64,000 bases of DNA from the NCBI GenBank assembly GCA_029204225.1, contig CM055092.1, positions 13,332,476 through 13,396,475 of the forward strand, in the 5' to 3' direction. The stretch's first letter is position 1. Every line of letters starts with the position of its first letter. Below, piece by piece: positions 55,932-64,000 of this stretch. Origin of the DNA: Diphasiastrum complanatum (lineage: Eukaryota > Streptophyta > Lycopodiopsida > Lycopodiales > Lycopodiaceae). The notes beneath the pieces were generated by a model that was not told where the DNA came from, did no database searches, and was given only the letters and a program-made list of their open reading frames with translations. The translations under genes were made by a program, and so were the position numbers.

Positions 55932-57603
55932 CCCCTCCTGCTAGACATAGAACATGCAACCACAGCAGGTGGCTCTCTGAGATACGCAAGTACCAGAGAT
56001 CAACTGCTCTGTTGATCCCAAGGGCTCCATTCTACCGTGCTGTCCGAAACATAACAAGAAATAATCTCGGACAGCTAGTCAGATTTACATCCAGTGCTCT
56101 TCAGTGCCTTCAGGAGGCTGCTGAAGATTACCTTAGTCTTTTTTTTGAAGATTCATTTTTGCTTGCCATCCATTCCAAGAGAGTCACCATAATGCCCAAG
56201 GATTTTTAGCTCCTGATGAGAATGAGGGATAGGTTTTGTAGGTTACACGTATCTCAACCTTCTACTCCCAGGCCAACTCCTGTAGATAGGACTGATCTTC
56301 CTACGAAGCATCCTAGGAAGCAGAGAGCCCCCAAGAGAGATCCAAAGAAAGTAAAGATTGTAGACACCACAGATTCTGTGAAACCTGACCCGGAATCAAT
56401 TGTAGATAACGTTGTTGTTGATAATGCTGTAAATATAGCTACAGTTGTTTTGGATACTGCTTTAATTCCTGTAGATACTACACATCCACCTCCTCCTCCT
56501 CCTCCAAATTTTTATACATATATAGAGTCGGATGAGTATCTTAAATTTGAGAAAGACATATCCGATGCTATAGATATAATTGGTACTCCTTTTTGTTTTA
56601 GACTAGATGAACTTGATTTTAGTATTAATTTTGGAGTTCTAGATTTCTTGGATCTCAAAGACAGACGGACTTCTAGCAGTGATCCTGTGATAGAGTCCGG
56701 GCTGACACTCTTGCAATTTGACATTGCAAGAGATTCATCAAATGAGTTGCTGGTGCTGAGTAACTTTATGCTCCAGGCCTTCAAGGAGAATAATGACACA
56801 TTGTCACAGTGTCTGACAAGTGGATTCACACCAACAACAAAGTATCTGCTCATCTCTTATCATACCAAGTAAGATATATTAAATGCTTCTTGTTGTTTTA
56901 TGTATTAATATTGGCATTTTCAATTTAAATAGTTCTCAAAATTGTCGCTAAAGGACTTTCAATCTTATTTTGCAGTGACCACTGGATTTTAAACCTGATC
57001 TCTATTAAGAGATCTGTAAATAATAGTATCAAAGGTTTTTGTGTCATGATGAATTCGGTGAGAAATACGCATAAGGATGTAGATATATATATATGCCATA
57101 TTTAAGTAGATATATTCCTACAGATGTTTCCCATTCCATGGATTGGGAGATCGTGAGTTTGGAGCTAAACTCTGTCTTTCTTAATAGCATGTTGAAATCA
57201 GTATTTTAATGTAATTGTTTCATTCTAATTCATTCTGTTTCATAATTGATTTCTTTTGTGCTGAATTATTTTGCAGTCACCACAGCAAAATGATTCTTTT
57301 AGCTGTGGTTGGTACACATTATACAATGCAAAGCTATTTTTTGAGTGGTTCAACCTTCAGCAAGATGTTGATATTTCTAAGGTAATAAATTCTGGGTATT
57401 TTTATTTTGAAATCATGATTAGTTTTCTATTTTGTTGATGTTTTTAGCCATTACTAATACATGAATGTTCTATTTTGCAGTTTACACTTCCTAAGTACAC
57501 ATCAAGCCAGGTGTATAAATTCAGACAAGAAATCATCCTGAGCATACTGGCTAGGGCAAGGCTTCAGCCTCCCTTTATTGATGATGGGCAAAGGATGATG
57601 TAG
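55922..57603 (+). pseudogene. Histone H3-like / Ulp1-like protease fusion, spliced (copy B)
   Basis: Exon 1 (to 56868) begins with an H3 fold: [72 protein letters not shown]. Residues around His113, Arg116 and Lys122 of H3 are kept; loop 1 is one residue longer than in H3. A TAG (56207-56209) follows, then the same frame continues to 56868 through a basic part (KHPRKQRAPKRDPKK), SIM-like KVKIVDTTDS, a proline run and a folded part. Exon 56976-57057 has DHWILNLISIK (proposed catalytic His 56980-56982), exon 57277-57381 has PQQNDSFSCGWYTLYNAKL (Cys 57304-57306, Gln in the expected position), and the last exon 57481-57603 ends RMM. H, Q and C are those of Ulp1/C48 proteases. The Asp position reads MNS, so the triad may be impaired. 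The true start is unclear because the MARTK tail is missing here. Confidence 0.85.
55970..56206 (+). other. Histone H3 fold domain (copy B)
   Basis: The encoded stretch aligns without gaps, apart from one extra loop residue, to the alpha-N, alpha-1, alpha-2 and alpha-3 helices of eukaryotic histone H3. The most diagnostic part is [10 protein letters not shown] preceded by [12 protein letters not shown]. The H3 Lys56 position is Arg. The canonical H3 ending after KDI is replaced by a long extension. Confidence 0.88.
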
Positions 57604-57942
57604 TTGTACTAAATTAAGATTAGAACAAATATAGATAGCATAGAAAAAAAAATACATGTACAGAATTCATAGAAAAATATACATTTATATATCATATGCT
57701 ACTCCATTTTATGAATTTGGGAGCACAAAATACATGTACTGATGCCCAACTTGGGCTTTCATTTATTGAATGAAAGAGTGTATACACAGATTTCTACTAA
57801 AGTTTATTTGAAACTATTGTTCTCCCACAATGGTGATTGTTGTAGGTAGATCTTTGCAGCACGTTATCAGCTCCTGTCTTTTTCGCATCTGTGACATGAC
57901 AAATATTAGTGAATGTGAAATTGTAAATGATGACATTTTCTA

Positions 57943-59155
57943 TTATTTTGTTCTATTTTGACATGGCAATAAACATAAAGTACTTACGAGTCTTCCGTTG
58001 ATGATAAATCTGAAATATGTTGGTAGATTGGTTTGTAATAGCATGAGCTCTGTTCTGATAAAATCAAGCTTCCAATGTTCTTCCACCTCAACCATAGTCA
58101 AATATTCATCATTGTAGATAATGCTTATCTCCATTCGGTTTGTGTGACCATTTAGTTTAAAGTCTTGATCCAGTGGTAGCCATGTACCTTCAATTTTCTT
58201 GTATCTCTGGTAGCTAAATGTGAGACTGAGCATTTGCTTTTCGATATGATAACGAAAGATCATTGAGGACTTTTTAATCCTGCATTCTATGTCATTATTT
58301 GTTTTACTATCCCAACCTTGATCCATGCAATCTGACAAAGTCTCATCTGATAAATCCTTGCAAACAAATAAAATTGGTGTCCTACGAACACTAGCACTCA
58401 AGAAAAAATCAACAAATATATGTAATGAGATAAACCAACTTAGGTGAACAATTTTTGAGCCTGTGCTTATCTTCATAGCATTTCTAATATCAATTAGTAG
58501 CTTGCATCTCAAGGATTCAGAAACAATGCTGTCAGGAGTAGGCCACTCATCACTTTGAAAACTAGGCAATGGAATTGCTTCGAGCTTGCCAAAACCTCCA
58601 TCTGTTTGTGGCATATATAAAGTTTCATAAAAATAGATACCACAATCTGCAAGTGACTTCTTCCTCTGTATTGCAGCTTTCCAACATCAAAGTGAATCAC
58701 GTCTAATATTCCTGCAAGTGATTGTGCGGGCTCCCATTCACTTATGTATGATGGATATAAATCTGAAAGAAAAAAACAATGTTGAGACATTTAAATCATA
58801 ATCTGAAGAGCATCAATAAAGAAAATCACCTATGATTGTTGTAGAGTGCATATGTTTTGATATACTTACAATTACATTTTTGATGATCATGAGGATTGAT
58901 ATCATGTACTTTGATTTCCGAATGCATATATACATGTTGTACTAGGACTTCCGATATAGATTGACCTCTCGGGGTAGTCTTAAACTCCAAAATTTTTGCT
59001 TTCCAATAAGATTTGTAAGTCATTTTTTGCTCTTTTCTTTTGTCGAAAATTGTTCTTTGATGATGGATGCAACAATACCCATGAGTTCTTCATATATTTT
59101 GTTGGCTTCCAGTTATCAGATTCATCTTTCTCATTGTAAAGAATCACAGAATCGA
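57943..59155 (-). pseudogene. Transposon ORF4 (copy B), two exons
   Basis: Exon 1 begins near 59155 (AIDSVILYNEKDESDNWKP, SWVLLHPSSKNNF, VLVQHVYMHSEIKV) and ends at a donor (GTAAGTATAT) near 58868. Exon 2 starts after TTTTTTTCTTTCAG near 58766: DLYPSYISEWEPAQSLAGIL, VGKLQYRG; a single-base shift near 58672 separates it from MPQTDGGFGKLEAIPLPS, IVHLSWFISLHIFVDFFL, TPILFVCKDLSDETLSD, GWDSKTNNDIECRIKKSSM, WLPLDQDFKLNGH, MEISIIYNDEYLTMVEVEE and FRFIINGRL. The C-terminal 70 residues could be a small beta-grasp-like domain, a guess. No known family. The length would be near 380 residues. Confidence 0.68.
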
Positions 59156-59202
59156 TTGCTTAAGCTCTCAAAGTGATTTGGTCACTTTGAGAGCTTAAGC
59201 AA
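59156..59202. repeat. Perfect 21-bp inverted repeat with a 5-base loop
   Basis: The left arm (59156-59176) begins TTGCTTAAGC and ends AAAGTGA; the right arm (59182-59202) is its exact reverse complement. The loop is TTTGG. The left arm is part of the ORF4 N-terminal region of copy B and the right arm opens the leader of the copia at 59203, so the palindrome marks the junction of the two. Confidence 0.97.
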
Positions 59203-59414
59203 GAGTGTGTTCAGGTTGGTTTCAATTTGTAATCCATTCTTAGTGTGTGCAAAGTGTTGCATGTGTTTTCTATCTTCCTTTCTATGCTTGGAAACCAGCC
59301 AGGTTCAAGATAGAAGTGTTTTAGGGTCCTAGATCTTCTAAGATCCCCTGATGAGAGAAAAGTGAGTGCTAAGTGCATTAGGACAGAGCCTAGAATTGAA
59401 GAATCATTATATTC

Positions 59415-60254
59415 ATGGCTTCCAATGGTGGGATCATGTTAGAAACTAATGATAGGTTGAGATCATCAAACTACTCTACCTGGAAAGTGAGGATGGAGTC
59501 CTTACTTGAGTTGAATAAACTCATGGACGTAGTTGCAAGAATTGAAGAGAGACCATCCACAGTTCAAGAGCAACAAAGGTTTGATAAGAAGGCTAAAAGG
59601 GCTTTTCATATCATTAAAATGAATGCTACCAATGAGCTTCTCAAAGAAGTTGGTAAAAGTCAAAGTGCAAGTGAGGCATGGAATGCCTTGAAGAAGCTCT
59701 TTGAATCAAAGTTCACAACTAGGGTAATGACCCTAAGGAGGCAAATATTTTCTAGTAGACAAAGAGGGGGAGAAAGTGCTCATGCATTTGTCTTGAGGGT
59801 TAAGTCCTTAAGTGATGATCTAGCATGCATTGATGAAAGCATAAAAGATGGTGAAATAGTCCAAGTTATGTTGAATGGTTTGCTAGATGAACATGCTAAC
59901 CTTGTGCAAAGTTTTGCCATTCAAAGAGTCTTGCCAAGCATGGTTGACTTGCAAGAAATCTTATTGGCTGAAGAACATAGGATGCAATCAAAGCTTGATG
60001 GTGCATCCTTGCAAGGTGGAGGTGAGGAGGCTTTTTTCACAAAAGGCAAAGTCAAAGGCAAAGGTAAAGGCAAAGGGAAATGGTTAAAAGGTGGTAACTT
60101 GGATCATGATGATCACTCTTCCTCCTCCTCTTCTACTTCTTCTATAAAGAAAGATAAGTCAAAGTTCAAGTGCCTTTATTGTGGGATAAAAGGTCATTTT
60201 GCTAATGAATGTCATAAGAAGAAAAGACAGCAAGTGAGAGGCAAGGAAATCTAG
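59415..60254 (+). pseudogene. Copia gag with zinc knuckle
   Basis: A 279-codon open frame: MASNGGIMLETNDRLRSSN, TWKVRMESLLELNKLMD, SASEAWNALKKLFESKFTTR, SAHAFVLRVKSLSDDLACI, QSFAIQRVLPSMVDLQEILLAEE, a KGKGKGKGK-type basic linker and the complete knuckle CLYCGIKGHFANEC. It stops at 60254, where a frameshift separates it from protease. The knuckle is the packaging domain. This is the best preserved gag in the window. Confidence 0.9.
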
Positions 60255-63183
60255 CAACAGATGAAGAAGAGAATAGCATTTTTGAATCTCTTCTTATGAC
60301 TTCAAGTTTACTTGCACATATAGGTGGGAATGATCCTTGGTGGATTGATAGTGGAGCCTCATCTCACATGACGAGACATAAGGAATATTTTTCATCCTTA
60401 TTGTCTTATGAGGGAGAGAGCAACATCATCTATACTGCAAATGTGACATCAAAGGCATAGGCACAATTCCTATTTCTCTTTCAACAAATAGGAAAGCTAA
60501 TCTTGAAAATGTATTGTACATTCCTTCAATCACTAAGAACTTGCTTAGTGTTAGTCAAATGATTGACAAGGGGCTTGATGTTGAGTTCATTGGAGATGCT
60601 TGTTTGATAAGTAAGTGTGGATCCTTGATTGCTAAAGGAAGAAGGCATGGTAAACATTTCAAACTGGATGCATGTGTGATCTTTAAGAATGAAGGATGTA
60701 TGGCTAGGGAACAATTGACGAACCAAGAAATTTGGCATAAGAGGTTGGGCCATCCCAACTTCAAACCTTTGGAGGTAATGGCAAAGAAAGAGCATGTTCT
60801 TGGTCTCCCTAAAAGTCTTGTTGCAAATAATACATTTTGTGAACATTGTGCCTTGTCCAAATCTCATAGACTTGCTTATACTAGATCTACTTCTAGATCT
60901 AAAGAAGCTTTTCAACTTGTGCATTCGGATCTTCATTCTTTTAGTACAACTAGCAATGGTGGGGCAAAAATGTATGCAACTTTTATTGATGCCTTTAGTA
61001 GGTATACTTGGGTCTATCTTCTTAAAACCAAGGATGAAGTGTTTGCTGCATTTGTCAAGTTTAAGAATGAAGTGGAAAATCAATTCAATACAAAGATCAA
61101 ATGCCTGAGATCAGATAATGGAGGGGAATACACTTTAAGTAAGTTCAAAGATTTTTGCATAGCACATGGGATTAAGAGAGAGTACTCTAGTCCTAGGACT
61201 CCACATCAGAATGGAGTGGCAGAAAAGAAGAATAGAACCCTTTGTGAATGTGCCAAGGAAATGAGACTACATGCTAATCTTGCTAAGTCCTATTGGGGGG
61301 AAGCTTTAGCATGTGCTAACTATCTTTGTAACAGGAGGACAAGTGCTTCTTTGAATGGTAAGACTCCCTTTAAGGTCCTCTATGGTAGGAGGCCGAGTGT
61401 CAAGCATTGTAGGATCTTTGGTTGTACTTGTTTTGTCAACATCACTCTTGATGATAGAACTAAAGAGGATCCTTTATCAAAGAAGGGTGTGTTTGTTGGC
61501 TATAGTGAAGTAAGCAAGGCTTACAAAGTGTACATTCCTTCTACGAATAAAGTTGTCATAAGTAGGGATGTCATCTTTCATGAAGAGAATGTTTCCAATG
61601 CTGTCAATGTTGATGATGATGTTGATGTGCCTAATAATCATCATGATGTGCAAGATGTCTTGGATGAAGGTGGAGATTCCACTCCAAAGCAACCTTCAAG
61701 GAGGACTCAAAGGCAAAGGACTAAGCCATCAAGGCTAACCTATGATGAAAGAGGAAAGCAAGTGGTGGAGAACTCTAACTTTGCTTTTCTTACCTCTTTT
61801 TATGAACCAACTTGTGTAGGTGAAGCAATTCAAAAGGAGGAATGGATCCAAGCCATGGATCATGAGCATCAAGCACTCATCAAGAACAACCCTTGGAGGT
61901 TGGCGGAACTTCCAAAAGGCAAGAAGACAATTGGGTGTAAGTGGATTTTCAAGATCAAAAGAAAAGAAGATGGATCAATCAAAAGATACAAGGCAAGATT
62001 GGTGGAAAAAGGGTATGCTCAAGAGTATGGCATTGACTATGATGAGACCTTTGCACCCGTAGCAAAGATGGTAACAATTTGAACCCTTATCTCTCTTGCA
62101 ACTCTTTATGGTTGGGACATGTGGCAAATGGATGTTACTAATGCTTTTTTGAATGGTAATCTTGAAGAGGAAATCTACATGGAGCAATCTGAGGGCTATG
62201 TTTCACATGATGAGCCTAATCATGTGTGTTTCCTACAAAAGAGCTTGTATGGGCTTAAGCAAGCACCAAGAAGTTGGTATGCTAAGCTCAATTCCTTGTT
62301 ACTCTCTCAAAATTTCATCATGAGTGAGTATAATCATTCTCTCTACTTTAGATTGAATGATAATGGTGACATCACTTTGCTTTTGATCTATGTTGATGAC
62401 ATAATCTTAAGTGGTGATAGCAATGAAGATATAGATGACATCAAGATGGCACTTAAAAGTAACTTTGAGATACAAGATCTTGGTAAGCTTCACTATATCT
62501 TAGGAATAGAGATTGTTAGGACTTCTAATTCTACTTTCATCTGTCAAGAGAAGTATTCTAACTCTATTCTAAAAAGATTTCATATGGAAAATTGCAAAGT
62601 AGTTTCTACCCCTATGGAATCAAATGTAAAGCTATCTATAAGAGGTAATGAAAGATCCTTCAAGGACATTACTCTCTATAGAAATCTCATAGGATCTCTT
62701 ATTTGGTTAACCATCACAAGACCTGATCTAAGCTACGTGGTTGGTAAACTAAGTCAATTCATGCAAGATCCTAGTGAGGCCCATTGGAAGCTAGGAAAGA
62801 GAGTACTAAGATACCTCTCGGGATCTAGAGATTTTGGCATCTTGTATGAAGGATCTTCACCTAACCTTTGTGGTTTCTCAGATTCAGATTTTGCAGGTGA
62901 TCAATGGATAGGAAGTCAACAAGTACCTTTGCAATATATCTTGGAGAGGGAGCTATCTCATGGCTATCAAAGAAGCCTATCTTCCACCGAGGCCGAGTAC
63001 AAGGCATTGACAACATACACCAAGGAGATGCTTTGGATAAAGAGGATGCTATTGGATCTTCACTTGCTAGATTCTAAGAAGACACAATCATCTATTGTGA
63101 CAACCTTTCAGCCCAAAGCTTGGCAACCAATCCAGTTTTCCATGCTAGAAGCAAGCACATTGAGATTGCTCATCACTTTGTGA
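60255..63183 (+). pseudogene. Copia pol: protease, integrase, RT, RNase H
   Basis: After the frameshift, the protease region carries DPWWIDSGASSHMTR (catalytic Asp about 60347). A second shift near 60445 opens 60514-62082: GAG-pre-integrase (EIWHKRLGHPNFKPL, CEHCALSKSHRLAY), integrase (HSDLHSF, FIDAFSRYTWVY, LRSDNGGEY, RTPHQNGVAEKKNR), linker and RT start (YKARLVEKGYAQ, DYDETFAPVAKMVTI). A TGA at 62080-62082 replaces an arginine codon. The frame goes on at 62119-63183: QMDVTNAFLNGNLEEEI, SLYGLKQAPRSWYAKL, LLIYVDDIIL, then RNase H with SSTEAEYKALTTYT. Damage near 62900 and 63100 removes part of RNase H. Two to four lesions only. Confidence 0.9.
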
Positions 63184-63304
63184 GGGATCAAGTCATTGCC
63201 AAAGAGGTGGAGTATGAGCAATTTTTGAAAGAAGCTATTCATAAAGAATAGAGTGTTTCCATTTACTTATGTTTACCATTGGAAATGAATATGAAGTCTG
63301 AAGA

Positions 63305-63816
63305 TATTTCATATTGTAGAAGCAAGAGTTCTTGCCTGATGTAATTCAGGCTCCAATCTTCCTCCACCTCAATACATGTCCAAATTGCATTATTGTATAT
63401 TATTTTAATATTCTTTCATTCAAATAGTCCACTTGCTTAAATCTCTTGGTCGAGTAGAATCCGTTGACTTTTTTCATCTTTGATAACGAAAGCACATAGA
63501 AGATATTTTTATTCTGCATTCTATATCTCCATCTGATTTTTTGTCCCAGCCTTCATCCATAAGTTCAAATAATAAACTATCTTTTAAATTTTTGCATACA
63601 AACATCGTTGGGGTTCTGTGTACATTGGCACTTGAAAAGAGATCCACAAATATATTCAAAGAAATAAACCAACTTAATCGAATTGTTTTTTATACTGTGC
63701 TTATCTTTAATGAATTTTTTGCATCATTATATAGCTTGCAACAAAATGATTCTGAAACTGCAACATCTGGAGTATCCATTAATCACTTCCAAAACTAGGT
63801 AATGGAATTGGGACTA
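63305..63816 (-). pseudogene. Transposon ORF4 C-terminal fragment (copy E)
   Basis: It matches 41325-41830 of copy D closely. Readable parts are FVDLFSSANVHRTPTMFVCK, GWDKKSDGDIECRIKISSM and a C-terminal EVEEDW-like and QELLLL stretch in broken frames. It starts near the end of the copia RNase H and ends abruptly at 63816, where a copia integrase fragment begins. Confidence 0.7.
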
Positions 63817-63819
63817 CCC

Positions 63820-64000
63820 CACCATAATTCATGTGGTATCATGTGAGAGACACTAGACTTCCCTGTCATGTTCTGAATGTATGCAGTTGTAGCTACTTCT
63901 TCAGCCCACAGTACTCTTGGAGATTTCGAGTAGGCCATCATGCATCTTGTAGCTTCCATCAGGGTCCTATTTTTCCTTTCTGCAACACTGTTGTGCTGTG
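63820..64000 (-). pseudogene. Copia integrase fragment at the window edge
   Basis: On the minus strand the sequence reads, after a damaged start, RKNRTLMEATRCMMAYSKSP, VLWAEEVATTAYIQN and SHMIPHELW, which is the C-terminal part of a copia integrase catalytic core. It continues beyond the window. Confidence 0.82.

Larger units (their letters stand above)
51733..59155 (+). mobile_element. H3/Ulp1 DNA-transposon family, copy B (all four genes)
   Basis: This is the fullest copy: transposase (+, 51733-54337), ORF2 (-, 55931-54472), H3/Ulp1 fusion (+, from about 55922 to 57603) and ORF4 (-, 59155-57943). Transposase and ORF2 converge with 134 bp between stops; ORF2 and the fusion gene diverge with overlapping starts; fusion gene and ORF4 converge with about 340 bp between. 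Halves of the same arrangement are seen in copies A, C, D and E, which supports one mobile unit of at least 7.4 kb. Terminal repeats and target duplication were not identified. All genes contain lesions. Confidence 0.8.
59203..63250 (+). mobile_element. Ty1/copia gag-pol without visible LTRs
   Basis: A 212-base leader precedes gag (59415), and pol runs to about 63183. No primer binding site or LTR is seen on the left, and RNase H passes at about 63205 into unrelated sequence without a purine tract on the right. The element is closely related to the copia at 17214-21190. It is flanked on both sides by ORF4 sequence of the DNA transposon (copy B on the left, copy E on the right). Confidence 0.82.

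Overview
The window is nuclear DNA of a land plant. It is AT-rich, contains GT-AG introns, Ty1/copia and Ty3/gypsy retrotransposons primed from initiator tRNA-Met, and one intact gene for a plant-type Golgi methyltransferase-like protein (45984-47390). I cannot name the species. The repeat density and the style of the coding remnants would suit a large-genome, possibly non-flowering, vascular plant, but that is inference. No tRNA, rRNA, CRISPR or bacterial features were seen.

Layout. 1-2.73 kb: copia remnants and a copia LTR. 2.73-6.0 kb: gypsy copy 1 (+). 6.0-12.27 kb: a decayed copia whose gag/protease boundary is interrupted by a short LTR element with both LTRs (6214-10552). 12.29-16.0 kb: DNA-transposon copy C. 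17.2-21.7 kb: a nearly complete copia (-) and a gag scrap of another. 21.9-28.5 kb: two joined pieces of the same DNA-transposon family (copy A). 28.5-33.1 kb: gypsy copy 2 (-). 33.1-35.2 kb: a different gypsy gag/protease (-). 35.2-39.2 kb: AT-rich DNA without recognisable coding. 39.2-41.1 kb: a gypsy-type LTR and a copia pol tail. 41.15-42.9 kb: transposon copy D. 44.97-47.4 kb: the host methyltransferase gene with its leader. 47.4-51.7 kb: mostly anonymous DNA with tandem repeats. 51.73-59.16 kb: the most complete DNA-transposon copy (B). 59.2-63.25 kb: a copia gag-pol without visible LTRs. 63.3-63.8 kb: another transposon ORF4 fragment (E). 63.82 kb to the end: a copia integrase fragment.

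The main result is the DNA-transposon family. Comparing copies A to E gives a four-gene element made of two convergent pairs: a spliced DDE-type transposase (+) facing ORF2 (-), then a spliced gene (+) facing ORF4 (-). The third gene begins with a histone H3 fold (copy A keeps an H3-like MARTK start) and ends in a Ulp1/C48 SUMO-protease-like domain. The H3 core is recognisable in both copies A and B, the reading frame carries through into the protease part, and intron positions are shared between copies. I know of no described transposon family with this architecture. Upstream of the copy A H3/protease gene lies a repeat block with about ten CACGTG (G-box) cores. ORF2 and ORF4 match nothing I recognise. 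All copies in the window carry stops or frameshifts, so they are decayed, but the family evidently spread as a unit.
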